From PALSA-612 sp035652235 (GTDB lineage Bacteria > Actinomycetota > Thermoleophilia > Gaiellales > Gaiellaceae), in the NCBI GenBank assembly GCA_035652235.1, contig DASREE010000042.1, forward strand, positions 62,001 through 126,000: DNA of 64,000 nt, in the 5' to 3' direction. This document shows, one piece after another, positions 1 through 8,993 of this stretch; within the stretch, counting starts at the first letter, position 1, and every line of letters starts with the position of its first letter. The notes beneath the pieces were generated by a model that saw only the letters and a program-made list of their open reading frames with translations, made no database searches and had not been told where the DNA came from. The translations under genes and the position numbers were made by a program.

Positions 1-265
1 CGCTGTCGGCACGGGCGTGCTCGCCGGCACCGCGGCCGCAGTCGGAGCCGGAGTAGTCGCCCGTGCCGCTCGTGGCATTCGGCGCCGACGGGGTCAGCTC
101 GATCCACAGCCAGATGCCGCCACCCTGGTTACCCGGGATGTTGCCGGACAGCTCGATCTGGTAGCCGGCGCCCTGGCCGTAGTCGGCGGAGGCGGTGCCG
201 GCGGCGAGCGCGAGCCCGGCGAGCGTCGCTGCGGCGGTTGCGAGCAGAAGATGGACAGGTCGCAT
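1..265 (-). CDS. Exported protein of unknown function, C-terminal part beyond the window
   Basis: Read leftward from an ATG at 265, 88 codons are visible with no stop, so the gene runs off the left edge. A GGGGGG ribosome site lies just before the ATG. The first 27 residues form a Sec signal peptide: MRPVH, an Ala/Leu-rich core, and a cleavage site TASA followed by Asp. The mature part is rich in Gly, Trp and Asp and contains one Cys. I do not recognise a family. It is divergent from the LuxR-type regulator, with 192 bases between the two starts. Confidence 0.7.
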   Translation of the reverse strand, partial: MRPVHLLLATAAATLAGLALAAGTASADYGQGAGYQIELSGNIPGNQGGGIWLWIELTPSAPNATSGTGDYSGSDCGRGAGEHARADS

Positions 266-426
266 CAGCCCCCCTTTCTCCGGTTGCGTGTCACGTGGCC
301 CCTCTGTGTGTCTGCGAGGGTAGGCGTCGGCCGGGCGCCGGTCATGAGGGGAACCCCGCCACGTTCGCTGCCGCACCGGCGTGCGCCGCTCGGGCTGCCT
401 CGGGCGTGCGCCGATGCGCTTCGGGA

Positions 427-432
427 TACGAT
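427..432 (+). promoter_or_regulatory. Candidate -10 hexamer TACGAT of the LuxR-type gene
   Basis: TACGAT fits the TANNNT hexamer seen before other genes here. It would give a short leader that carries the GGAGG ribosome site at 449-453. No convincing -35 seen. The rest of 266-457 shows no gene. Confidence 0.35.
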
Positions 433-457
433 CTGCCCGACCGGTCGCGGAGGAACA

Positions 458-3187
458 GTGGCGCGAACAGCGTTTGTTGGCCGGCAGGCGGAGCTCGCGC
501 GCGTCGCCGAGCTCCTGGCTCAGGCGCGGTCGGGACGGGCGGGGGCGCTGCTCGTGCTCGGCGAGGCGGGGATCGGCAAGACGCGCCTGCTCGCCGAGGC
601 GGCACGGGCCGGCGGAGCAGCCGGCTGGCGGGTGGCGAGCGTCGCCTGCCTTCCCTTCGTGGCGCCGCTCCCCTACGAGCCGGTGCGGACGCTCCTGCGC
701 GCGCTCGGCCGACGCCCGGCCGCGACGCTCCCGCCCGACGCGCTCTTTGCACGCTCGCTCGAGGCGCTCGAGCGGGCGGCGGCGGAGGCGCCGCTTCTCC
801 TCTGCCTGGACGATCTGCACGACTCCGACCAGGCGACGCTCGAGCTCGTCCACTACTGCATCGCCCGCCTCGCCGACCTGCCGCTCGCCTGGCTGCTGGC
901 GGCGCGTCCGGCGGGCGCGCTGACGCCGTTCCTGCACCATCTCGGACGGGCCGAGCTGCTCGCCCGGCTGGAGCTCGGCCCGCTCGGACAGGCAGAGCTG
1001 GGCGAGCTGGCGGCGGCGCTCCTCGACGGCCGGCCGGCGGAGCCGGAGCTGGTCGAGACGCTCGCGCGTCGCAGCGGCGGCAACCCGTTCCTGTTCGTCG
1101 AGCTGGTGCAGGCGCTCGCCGCCGGCGAGGGCGACGGCGAAGCGGCCGTTCCCGCCGGCGTCAAGGAGGCGGTCGCGGAGCGCCGCCGGCGCCTGCCGCC
1201 GCTCGCCGCACGGCTGCTCGACTGGCTGGCGGTGCTGCCCGAGCCGGCCTCGCTGCGCGAGCTCGCGCGGGTGGAGCCGGCCGTGCCGGAGGCGCTCGAG
1301 CAAGCCCTGGACAGGCTCGTCGTGGAGCGGCTGGCGGTGCCGGCCGACGGCGACGGGTTCAGGCTCGCGCACGCCCTCGTGCGCGAGGCCGTCTACCAGA
1401 CGCTCCCGCCCGGCGAGCGCGAGCGGATGCACTCGGCGGCGGCGGATGCGCTCGCCGAGGCGCCGGCCGAGCGGCGGGCGCCGCAGCTCGCCGCCGCCGG
1501 CCGTACCGCCGAGGCGGCAGCCTGCTTCCTACAGCTGGGCGAGGCCGCCCTCGAGCGCTCGGGCGGGGAGGACGCGGCCAGCCTCTTCCGCCGCGCCGCC
1601 GAGCTGGCGGACGCCGTGCCGGACGACCGCCTGCGCCGGCGCGGCCAGGCCGGCGAGGTGCTCGCGCTGCTGCGCCTGGGCGCCGGCAGCAAGGCTCGGG
1701 TGCTGGCCGAGACGCTGCGCAGCGAGCTGCGGGGAGCCGGCGACGCGGACGAGCTGCTCGCGTTCCTCGGCCGCTACGCGCTCGCCCTCTACGACGACGC
1801 CTCCGACCTGGAGGCGGCGCTGCAGGCGCTCGCCGAGGCCGAGCCGCTCGCCGAGCGGTCGCAGGGGGCGCTGCTCGCCGAGGTGGAGCTCGCACAGGCG
1901 TTCCTGCTGACGATGGCGGGCGAAGCACGACGGGCGCTGGCCCACGCCGAGCGGGCGCTCGAGGCGGCACGCGAAGCCGCACAGCCGCTGCTCGAGCTGC
2001 GCGCGCTCAACCGGCTCGGGCTCGCGGTCGGCATGGCGCGCGACTCGGCGGAGGCGACGGCGCTGCTCGAGCAGGTCGCCGTCCGCGCCGCCGCCGCCGG
2101 CCTCGCCGACGAGGCCGGCCGCGCCTTCCTCAACCTCTCCTTCTTCGCCAACGCCGCCGGCGACGCGCAGGCCGACGCCGACTATGCCCGCCGCGGGCTC
2201 GCGGTCGAGAACCTGCCGGCGAGCCTGGAGGTGCTGCTGCGCAGCAACCTCAGCCTCGCGCTCGCCGACCTCGGCGACCTCGACGGCGCCCTCGCCCAGC
2301 AGCTCGCCGCCCGCGCCGCCGCCGTGCGGCTGGAGCCCAAGCTCGAGGCGCGCGTGCTCGTTGCGCTCGCCCACGTGCACCTGCTGCGCGGCGAGCTCGA
2401 GCCGGCGCGAGCCTGCCTCGCGGCCGTCGAGCCGGTCCCCGGCAGCTTCGAGCACTACCGGACGCTCGAGCAGCGCGCGCTGCTCGCCGAGGAGGAAGGC
2501 CGCCTCGAGCAGTCGCTCGCCGCCTACCAGGAGGGCGCCGCCGCCGGGGACCATCCGAGCGCGCTCTGGTGCCTGGCCGGCGCCGCCCGCACCGCGGCCG
2601 CGCTCGCCCGGCCGGACGTGGCCGGCGAGGCGGTCAGGCAGCTCGAGCGGCTGCGCGGGCGCTGGCGGGGGACGGAGTGGCTGCGTGACGAGGCACGCGG
2701 GTTTCTCGCCGCCGTCGAGGGCCGGCCCGCGCAAGCTGCCACCCTCCTCGCTGCGGCGGCCGACGACTGCCCCTCTCGCCTCCACGCGACCCGCCTGCGG
2801 CTCGAGGCGGCGCGGCTTCGCCGCGACCGCGAGGGAGTGCTGGCGGCGATCGAGTCGTTCGAGGCCATGCACGCCCGCGGCGCCGCCGACAGGGCGCGTG
2901 CGCTCGCCCGCCGGCTCGGCCTGCGCCCCGGCCGTCGCCGCCGGAGCGCCGGCGTGCTGAGCGAGCGCGAGCTCGAGGTCGCCCTGCTCGTTGCCGCCGG
3001 CAAGACAAACGCCGAGATCGGCGCCCAGCTCTACCTCAGCCCGCGCACCGTCGAGCGCCACGTCGGCGCGATCCTGACCAAGCTCGGCCACCGCTCCCGG
3101 GTCGAGCTTGCCGCCCGGGTCGCCGCCGGCGAGCTCCCCGGCAGCGCGCCGGGCCCCGGCGGCCGGACGGGCTGGGGCGACGCGTAG
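458..3187 (+). CDS. LuxR-family regulator with N-terminal AAA ATPase domain (MalT-like LAL type)
   Basis: 909 residues from the GTG at 458, chosen because GGAGG lies 4 bases upstream; an open frame continues upstream but lacks sensible protein features. Residues 1-300 form a P-loop ATPase domain: Walker A GEAGIGKT near residues 35-42 and a Walker B-like LLLCLDDLHD. The middle is an Ala/Leu-rich helical repeat region resembling TPRs. The last ~65 residues are a GerE/LuxR helix-turn-helix (LSERELEVALLVAAGKTNAEI, then TVERHV). Such LAL proteins are signal- or ligand-responsive transcription activators; the target is unknown. The divergent exported-protein gene is a possible target (inference). 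Confidence 0.88.
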   Translation: MARTAFVGRQAELARVAELLAQARSGRAGALLVLGEAGIGKTRLLAEAARAGGAAGWRVASVACLPFVAPLPYEPVRTLLRALGRRPAATLPPDALFARSLEALERAAAEAPLLLCLDDLHDSDQATLELVHYCIARLADLPLAWLLAARPAGALTPFLHHLGRAELLARLELGPLGQAELGELAAALLDGRPAEPELVETLARRSGGNPFLFVELVQALAAGEGDGEAAVPAGVKEAVAERRRRLPPLAARLLDWLAVLPEPASLRELARVEPAVPEALEQALDRLVVERLAVPADGDGFRLAHALVREAVYQTLPPGERERMHSAAADALAEAPAERRAPQLAAAGRTAEAAACFLQLGEAALERSGGEDAASLFRRAAELADAVPDDRLRRRGQAGEVLALLRLGAGSKARVLAETLRSELRGAGDADELLAFLGRYALALYDDASDLEAALQALAEAEPLAERSQGALLAEVELAQAFLLTMAGEARRALAHAERALEAAREAAQPLLELRALNRLGLAVGMARDSAEATALLEQVAVRAAAAGLADEAGRAFLNLSFFANAAGDAQADADYARRGLAVENLPASLEVLLRSNLSLALADLGDLDGALAQQLAARAAAVRLEPKLEARVLVALAHVHLLRGELEPARACLAAVEPVPGSFEHYRTLEQRALLAEEEGRLEQSLAAYQEGAAAGDHPSALWCLAGAARTAAALARPDVAGEAVRQLERLRGRWRGTEWLRDEARGFLAAVEGRPAQAATLLAAAADDCPSRLHATRLRLEAARLRRDREGVLAAIESFEAMHARGAADRARALARRLGLRPGRRRRSAGVLSERELEVALLVAAGKTNAEIGAQLYLSPRTVERHVGAILTKLGHRSRVELAARVAAGELPGSAPGPGGRTGWGDA

Positions 3188-3277
3188 GTTGCGGGCTTCT
3201 CCTCATGAACGCCGCGGCCGGGCCGCCTAGGCTGGATCGCGTCCACGACCGGTGCCACCCACGATCGGAGGTGCCAC

Positions 3278-3586
3278 ATGTTCCGCCACCAGGTCCGGCT
3301 CATGGTCAAGCCGGGAGAGTTGACCGACTTCCAGCGGGCGTTCAAGGAGGTGAATGCGGCCGCGCCGGGGGTCGGGCTGCCCGTCTACCGGCTGTGGGTG
3401 ACGCTGTTCGGTGATCTCAACGAGGTCTGGGCAGACGCCGAGTACGAGAGCCTCGACGGGCACGTGCAGGCGATCGAGAAGGCGCGGGAGAACGCCGAGT
3501 GGTCGCGCGTCTTCAGGACGATGATCGCCCACACGGTGCCCGGGACGCTGCGCGACTACCCGCTGGAGCCGGTCGAGCTCAGCTGA
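3278..3586 (+). CDS. Small conserved protein, likely dimeric alpha/beta-barrel (ABM/NIPSNAP-like)
   Basis: 102 residues. GGAGG sits 5 bases before the ATG. The sequence opens MFRHQVRLMVKPGELTDF and contains an alternating beta-alpha pattern with VTLFGDLNEVWADAEYESL, like small antibiotic-biosynthesis-monooxygenase or NIPSNAP folds. No catalytic residues are identifiable and the assignment rests on pattern only. It is followed 14 bases later by a second protein of similar size and apparent fold, so the two probably form an operon. A TAGGCT hexamer at 3227-3232 may be its -10 box. Confidence 0.7.
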   Translation: MFRHQVRLMVKPGELTDFQRAFKEVNAAAPGVGLPVYRLWVTLFGDLNEVWADAEYESLDGHVQAIEKARENAEWSRVFRTMIAHTVPGTLRDYPLEPVELS

Positions 3587-3600
3587 GGGGAGGACGAACG

Positions 3601-4155
3601 ATGCCCGCGCTGCAGGTGTTCCCGCCGAGCGCCGACAACGAGGCGCTGTTCGCCGACATCCCGGGCTTGCGGCGAACGCCGATCCCGGTGATCGGCTTCG
3701 ACGGCCCCGACGGCCACCTCGGCCCGGAGGCGGCCGGCGCCGTGCTGTTCCTGCACATGACGATGGTCGACGAGGAGCGCACGCAGCGCTTCTGGCGGCA
3801 GGTGGCGCTGACCTGCAAGGCCGCCTCCGAGTGGCCGGGCTTCATCCGCATGATCGCCTTCTTCGACGGCGCCGCCAACAACGCGATCGGCTTCTGGCGC
3901 ACGCTCGAGGACGCGCAGGCGTTCGCGCGCAGCCGCGTGCACGTCGAGGCCATCGAGGACATGTACGCGACGAGCTTCGAGTACAGTCACTTCGCGGGCC
4001 TCTTCCAGGCTGTTCGGCCGCGCCCGCGCGAGCTGTACTGCGACCGCTGCGGCCACGAGAACCTTGCCCCCGCCGAGTGCTGCCAGGCGTGTGGGAACGA
4101 GCTCGCCGACGTCTTCCGCCAGCAGGCCGCCGCGACCGGGGCGGTGGCGCCGTGA
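3601..4155 (+). CDS. ABM-fold-like protein with C-terminal zinc ribbon
   Basis: 184 residues, ATG preceded by GAGGGGAGG. Residues ~40-130 have a small-barrel pattern (VLFLHMTMVDEERTQRFW, later AIGFWRTLEDAQAFARS) typical of ABM-like proteins. The C-terminal ~45 residues carry two Cys pairs, CDRC and CQAC, a rubredoxin-type zinc ribbon with HENLAPAE between them. Function unknown; the zinc ribbon may mediate protein or nucleic-acid contact. Its stop overlaps the next start by 4 bases (GTGA), showing tight coupling to the GNAT gene. Confidence 0.75.
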   Translation: MPALQVFPPSADNEALFADIPGLRRTPIPVIGFDGPDGHLGPEAAGAVLFLHMTMVDEERTQRFWRQVALTCKAASEWPGFIRMIAFFDGAANNAIGFWRTLEDAQAFARSRVHVEAIEDMYATSFEYSHFAGLFQAVRPRPRELYCDRCGHENLAPAECCQACGNELADVFRQQAAATGAVAP

Positions 4156-5030
4156 GCACGGCCACCGGCACGGCCGAGGTCACGATCCGGACCGGCCGCA
4201 GAGACGACGCGGACGCCTGCGGGCGGATCTGCTACCAGGCGTTCGCCACCCTGGCAGAAAGGCACGGCTTCCCGCCCGACTTCCCCTCGCCGGAGGTCGC
4301 GACCGGCGTCGTGGGCGCGCTGCTCGTCCACCCCGGTTTCCACGCCGTCGTCGCCGAGCAGGACGGCCGCATCGTCGGCTCCAATTTCCTGGACGAGCGC
4401 GGACCGATCGCCGGCGTCGGCCCGATCACCGTCGATGCGGCCTGCCAGGACGCCGGCATCGGCCGCCGCCTGATGCTGGCCGTGCTCGAGCGGGCGCGCG
4501 AGCGAGACTTCGCCGGCGTGCGCCTGCTGCAGGCCGCCTACCACAACCGCTCGCTCGGCCTCTACAGCACGCTCGGCTTCCAGGTGCGCGAGCCCGTCCT
4601 CAACCTGGACGGCGCCCCGCTCGGCGAGCGCCTGCCCGGCTACCCCGTCCGCGCCGCCACCGACGCAGACAGCGACGCTTGCAACCGGCTGTGCGAGGCA
4701 GTACACGGGCACGACCGCGCCGGCGAGCTCACGGACGCGCTGGCCCAGGACACGGCCCGTGTGGTCGAACGCCACGGACGCATCAGCGGCTACACGACCG
4801 GGATCGGCTTCTTCAGCCACGCGGTCGCCGAGACGAACGACGACCTGCAGGCGCTGATCGCCGACGCGGCCGAGTTCACCGGCCCCGGCTTCCTCGTCCC
4901 CGCCCGCAACAGCGCGCTCGTCGGCTGGTGCCTGCGACACGGGTTCCGCCTGCGCATGGTCACGACCCTGATGACGATCGGCCTCTACAACGAGCCGCAA
5001 GGGGCCTACCTCCCCTCGATCCTGTACTGA
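4152..5030 (+). CDS. GNAT-family N-acetyltransferase with degenerate second domain
   Basis: 292 residues from a GTG overlapping the previous stop. The N-terminal half is a GNAT domain: VTIRTGRRDDADACGRI, the acetyl-CoA loop DAGIGRRLM near residues 100-108, and YHNRSLGLYSTLGF near the end of the fold. The second half (from PVRAATDADSDACNRL) begins like another GNAT domain and ends with a conserved-looking PSILY tail, a layout seen in two-domain GNAT proteins of actinobacteria. Substrate unknown. Third gene of the 3278-5030 operon. Confidence 0.82.
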   Translation: MSTATGTAEVTIRTGRRDDADACGRICYQAFATLAERHGFPPDFPSPEVATGVVGALLVHPGFHAVVAEQDGRIVGSNFLDERGPIAGVGPITVDAACQDAGIGRRLMLAVLERARERDFAGVRLLQAAYHNRSLGLYSTLGFQVREPVLNLDGAPLGERLPGYPVRAATDADSDACNRLCEAVHGHDRAGELTDALAQDTARVVERHGRISGYTTGIGFFSHAVAETNDDLQALIADAAEFTGPGFLVPARNSALVGWCLRHGFRLRMVTTLMTIGLYNEPQGAYLPSILY

Positions 5031-5118
5031 GCGGCCCTGGGACCCGTCGGGATCCTCGACTGGGTGATCGGCAGACCCTGGCGAGCACGACGGCGACGAC
5101 CCCCGCCGCGGCACGCGC

Positions 5119-6516
5119 TCAGCCGGCCGGCTCGCGGGCGCGGGCGAGGTACTCGAGCAGATCGGACCGCGTCAGCACGGCCGTCGGTACGCCTGCGCGC
5201 GCGACGACGACTGCCGCGCCACCCCCTGCGAGGTCGTCGAACACCTCCTCGACCGAGTCGGCCGCGTCGACTGCCGGGAGCGGCGGCCCCATCACGGAGC
5301 TCACCTCCTCGCTGAGCGCGTCCGGGTGGCGGAAGACGCGGTCGAGGAGCCCGCGCTCGTTCACCGAGCCGACGACGTCGGCGAGCGACTGGATGGGCGT
5401 GTGCCGGACGACCGGCAGCTGCGAGATGCCGTAGCGTTGCATCAGCTCGATCGCCGCGCCGACCCGCTCGTGCGTCTCGCAGACGACGAGGTCGGGCGCG
5501 CTGCCGTTCAGGGAGTGCTTGAACGCGAGCACCTCGGCGATCGTCGGCACCGGCCCGCGGCGCTCGAGGAACCCGTGCTCGAGCATCCAGTTGTCGTCGA
5601 ACATCTTCGACAGGTAGCCGCGGCCCCCGTCGGGGATGGTGGTGACGATCGTCAGGCCGGGCCCGTGCCTGCGCGCGGTCTCCAGCATCGCGTACACGGA
5701 GGTGCCCCCCGAGCCGCCCGCGAGGATCCCCTCCTCGCGCGCGAGGCGCCGTGCGCACAGGAACGAGTCGCGGTCGGAGACGCGGACGAACTCATCGACG
5801 ACGGAGGGGTCGAACACGCCGAGGAAGGTGTCCTTGCCGATCCCCTCGACGAGGTACGGGTGCACCGGCCCACCCGAGTAGATCGACCCCTCCGGGTCGG
5901 CGCCGACCACGAGCACGTCCGGCTTGCGCTCCTTCAGGGAGCGGGCGATGCCGGTGATCGAGCCGCCGGTGCCGACGGAGACGACGACGGCGTCGAGCTC
6001 GCCGCCCGTCTGCTCCCAGATCTCGGGGCCGGTCGTCTCGTAGTGCGCGCGCGGATTCTCCTCGTTCGTGTACTGGTCGGGCTTGTACGCGCCGGGGATC
6101 TCCTCGGCCAGCCGGTCGGAGACCGAGTAGTAGCTTTCGGGCGAGTCCGCCTCGACGGCCGTCGGGCAGATCACCACCTCGGCGCCGAAGGCGCGCAGGA
6201 GCGAGATCTTCTCCGGGGCCACCTTGTCCGGGAGCACGAAGATCATCCGGTAGCCCTTGATCGCGGCGACGAGCGCCAGCCCGACGCCGGTATTGCCGGA
6301 GGTCGGCTCGACGATCGTGCCTCCCGGGCGGAGCGCCCCCTGCCGCTCCGCGGCCTCGATCATGCGCAGGCCGATGCGGTCCTTGGTCGAGCCGCCCGGG
6401 TTGAGGTACTCGAGCTTGGCGAGCAGCGTGCAGCCGAACTCCGCGCCGAGCTTCTGCAGCCGCACGATCGGGGTGCGGCCGACCAGCTCGAGGACGGTCG
6501 GATACGGGCGGGTCAT
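5119..6516 (-). CDS. cbs: Cystathionine beta-synthase with C-terminal CBS domain pair
   Basis: 465 residues. A PLP-dependent fold type II enzyme: the Schiff-base Lys is in NPGGSTKDRIGL (Lys45), and the phosphate-binding loop is PTSGNTGVGLA, with a later GTGGSITG. Residues ~335-465 hold two CBS motifs (regulatory Bateman module). Such enzymes condense serine (or O-acetylserine) with homocysteine or sulfide; cystathionine beta-synthase is favoured because of the Bateman module. Start chosen at the ATG giving MTRPYPTVLELVG, the usual N-terminus. It converges with the GNAT gene; 88 bases between them hold nothing I can name. Confidence 0.9.
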   Translation of the reverse strand: MTRPYPTVLELVGRTPIVRLQKLGAEFGCTLLAKLEYLNPGGSTKDRIGLRMIEAAERQGALRPGGTIVEPTSGNTGVGLALVAAIKGYRMIFVLPDKVAPEKISLLRAFGAEVVICPTAVEADSPESYYSVSDRLAEEIPGAYKPDQYTNEENPRAHYETTGPEIWEQTGGELDAVVVSVGTGGSITGIARSLKERKPDVLVVGADPEGSIYSGGPVHPYLVEGIGKDTFLGVFDPSVVDEFVRVSDRDSFLCARRLAREEGILAGGSGGTSVYAMLETARRHGPGLTIVTTIPDGGRGYLSKMFDDNWMLEHGFLERRGPVPTIAEVLAFKHSLNGSAPDLVVCETHERVGAAIELMQRYGISQLPVVRHTPIQSLADVVGSVNERGLLDRVFRHPDALSEEVSSVMGPPLPAVDAADSVEEVFDDLAGGGAAVVVARAGVPTAVLTRSDLLEYLARAREPAG

Positions 6517-6610
6517 CGCGGGAAGCGTAACCGGGGGTGGAGGCCGAGCGGCCGCGCGCTTCCCGCGCCGGCGCCTCAAGTCGATCGCTCGGCGTGACGA
6601 TACCGGGGGC

Positions 6611-7492
6611 GTGGAAGCTGCTCACCTTCCGTGGCGACCGCTCGGCGAGCTGTTCGTCGCGCGCGGGCTGATCACCGAGGCCGAGCTCGAGGAGGCGCTC
6701 GCCGAGCAGCTCGTCACCGGACGCCGCCTGGGCGAGGTGCTGGTCGATCGCGGGCTCGTCTCCGGCCCGGACTTGACGAGCATCCTCATGGAGCAGCTCG
6801 GCGTCGAGGTTGCGAAGGAGGACGGCTTCGGCTCCGGTCTGTGGGCCGAGATCCAGCGCCGCCACCGCAGGGAGCGGGGCGCCGAGGGCGAGGAGCTTCC
6901 GGACGGGCTCGCAGCCGAGCCGACCGCCGTCGAGGAGCCGACCGTGGTCGAGCTCCGCGCCGGGCGCGAGCGGCCGCCCGCCGAGCGCGGCGAGCAGGAC
7001 GGGGACGCCGCGGAGCCCGAGCCGGAGGTGGCCAGCTGGGACGCCGCCGGGCCCGAGCCCGAGGTGGCCCGGTGCGACACCGCACAGCCCGAGCCCGACG
7101 TGCTCGCCTGGGACGGACCGGCGCCCGAGCCCGAGCGGGCCGCGTGGGACGATCCGGGGCCCGAGCCTGCGCCGAGCGCGGAGGAGGGTGCGCCGCTTCC
7201 GCCGTTCGAGGAGCCTCCCTGCGAGCCTCCGGCCTGCGCCGACGGGCCACCCGAGCGTGCGTTCTCGTCCGGCTTCGGCGGCGATCTCGAGCCCGAGCCG
7301 CATGCGGACGAGCTGCAGTCGGCGCTTCCTCTCCTGCCCGCGCCGGCGGCGGACGAGGTGGTGCGCGGCGAGATCGAGGCCGCCCGCCGCCAGCTCGCCG
7401 CGCTCGAGGAGCTGCTCGCCGACGCGACGGCGGCGCTCGCCGCGCTCGCGGCCGAGGCGAGCGACGAGCCGCGGCTCTTCCGGACGCCGTAG
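6611..7492 (+). CDS. Orphan MshEN (T2SSE N-terminal)-like protein with acidic Pro-Glu repeats
   Basis: 293 residues from a GTG. Residues ~5-65 (LGELFVARGLITEAELEEAL, then GRRLGEVLVDRGLVSGPDL) match the c-di-GMP-binding MshEN/T2SSE N-terminal domain seen on secretion and pilus ATPases. There is no ATPase domain. Residues ~130-190 are degenerate ~14-residue repeats built on PEPEV..WD. The last ~55 residues form a short Leu/Ala heptad helix, probably a coiled coil. Inference: a c-di-GMP-responsive adaptor of a pilus-like or other system. It converges on purH with 25 bases between stops. Confidence 0.72.
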   Translation: MEAAHLPWRPLGELFVARGLITEAELEEALAEQLVTGRRLGEVLVDRGLVSGPDLTSILMEQLGVEVAKEDGFGSGLWAEIQRRHRRERGAEGEELPDGLAAEPTAVEEPTVVELRAGRERPPAERGEQDGDAAEPEPEVASWDAAGPEPEVARCDTAQPEPDVLAWDGPAPEPERAAWDDPGPEPAPSAEEGAPLPPFEEPPCEPPACADGPPERAFSSGFGGDLEPEPHADELQSALPLLPAPAADEVVRGEIEAARRQLAALEELLADATAALAALAAEASDEPRLFRTP

Positions 7493-7517
7493 GCCGCAGC
7501 GAGGCTCGAGCGGGCCG

Positions 7518-8993
7518 TCAGTGGCGGAAGTGGCGGCGGCCGGTGAAGGCCATGGCCGCGCCGGCGTCGCGCACGGCCGCGATCACCTCGCCGTCCCGCT
7601 TCGAGCCGCCCGGCTGCACGATCGCCCGCACCCCCGCGTCGAGCGCGAGGCGCGGCCCGTCGGCGAAGGGAAAGAAGGCGTCCGAGGCGAGCACCGATCC
7701 GGCCAGCTCGTGCCCATGCTGCCGCGCCTTCTCGACCGCGATCCGGACTGCGTCGACGCGGCTCGTCTGGCCGGCGCCGATGCCGATCGTGCCGCCGCCG
7801 CGGACGAGGACGATCGCGTTCGAGCTCACGTGCTTGCACACGGCCCAGGCGAGCTCGGCGTCCGCCCGCTCGTCCTCCGTCAGCTCGCCGCAGACGAGCG
7901 CGAACGGCTCGTCGCCGCCGGCGTCCGGCTCCTGCACGAGGAAGCCGCCGAGCGCGCTGCGCACGTCGAGGTCGCCCGCTCCCCCGCCGGCGGGGGCGAC
8001 GAGGATGCGGATGCCCGGCTTCGCCGTCAGCGCGGCGAGCGCCTCCGGCTGGTAGCCGGGCGCGGACAGCACCTCGACGAACTGCTCGCCGAGCCGGCGA
8101 GCGAGCCGCCCAGACACCGGCTCGCTCAGCGCCACGATCCCGCCGTAGGCCGAGACGGGGTCGCAGGCGAGCGCGCGCTCGTAGGCTGCGTCCAGGGTCG
8201 GCGCGGACGCGGCGCCGCACGGGTTGGCGTGCTTGACGATGACGCATGCGGCAGCGGGCAGCTCGGCCAGCAGGGCGCGGGCGGCGTCGAGGTCGTGCAG
8301 GTTGTTGTACGAGAGCGGCTTGCCGTGCAGCTGCTCCCCGATCCCGGCGCCGTCGCCGTAGAAGGCGGCCCGCTGGTGCGGGTTCTCCCCGTAGGCGAGC
8401 TCGGCGGCCTTCTCCAGGGCGAGCGTCAGGCGAGCCGGGAAGGCTTCGTCGCCCTGGAACCAGGCGGCGATCGAGGCCTCGTAGGCGGCGGTCGTCGCGA
8501 ACGCCTCGGCCGCGAGCCGGCGGCGCGTTTCGAGCGACACCGACCCGTCCCGGCGGATCTCCGTCAGCACCGGCGCGTACTGCGCCGGGCTGGAGACGGC
8601 TGCCACGTGCGCGAAGTTCTTGGCCGCACCGCGCAGGAGCGACGGGCCGCCGATGTCGATCATCTCCACGCGCTGGTCGTCGGCGAACGGGTACAGGACG
8701 ACGCAGACGAGGTCGAACGGCTCGATGCCGTGCGCCTCCAGGTCGGCGAGGTCGCCTGGGACGTCCCTGCGCGCGAGGATGCCGCCGTGCACGGCCGGGT
8801 GGAGGGTGACGAGGCGGTGCCCGAGGAGCTCGCCGAAGCCGGTCAGGCTCTCGACGGTGGTCGCGGCGACGCCGTGCTCGGCCAGGTGCGCTGCGGTACC
8901 GCCGCTCGCGACGATCTCCCAGCCGAGCTGGTGCAGGCCGCGCGCGAACTCCGCCACACCGCGCTTGTCGTACACCGAGATCAGCGCGCGCAC
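7518..8993 (-). CDS. purH: Bifunctional AICAR formyltransferase/IMP cyclohydrolase
   Basis: 491 residues. It catalyses the last two purine steps, AICAR to FAICAR to IMP. The N-terminal ~190 residues are the MGS-like IMP cyclohydrolase domain (ALISVYDKRGVAEFA; SGGTAAHLAEHG). The C-terminal domain carries the transformylase signature VKHANPCGAA. The GTG at 8993 follows GGGGAG and lies 13 bases inside the end of purN, so the two genes are translationally coupled. Third gene of purM-purN-purH. Confidence 0.95.
   Translation of the reverse strand: MRALISVYDKRGVAEFARGLHQLGWEIVASGGTAAHLAEHGVAATTVESLTGFGELLGHRLVTLHPAVHGGILARRDVPGDLADLEAHGIEPFDLVCVVLYPFADDQRVEMIDIGGPSLLRGAAKNFAHVAAVSSPAQYAPVLTEIRRDGSVSLETRRRLAAEAFATTAAYEASIAAWFQGDEAFPARLTLALEKAAELAYGENPHQRAAFYGDGAGIGEQLHGKPLSYNNLHDLDAARALLAELPAAACVIVKHANPCGAASAPTLDAAYERALACDPVSAYGGIVALSEPVSGRLARRLGEQFVEVLSAPGYQPEALAALTAKPGIRILVAPAGGGAGDLDVRSALGGFLVQEPDAGGDEPFALVCGELTEDERADAELAWAVCKHVSSNAIVLVRGGGTIGIGAGQTSRVDAVRIAVEKARQHGHELAGSVLASDAFFPFADGPRLALDAGVRAIVQPGGSKRDGEVIAAVRDAGAAMAFTGRRHFRH

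Noticed and set aside
1529..3091. Long antisense open frame (520 codons) under the LuxR-type gene
   Set aside because: High-GC coding DNA routinely leaves long open antisense frames; the composition is biased and no domain is visible.
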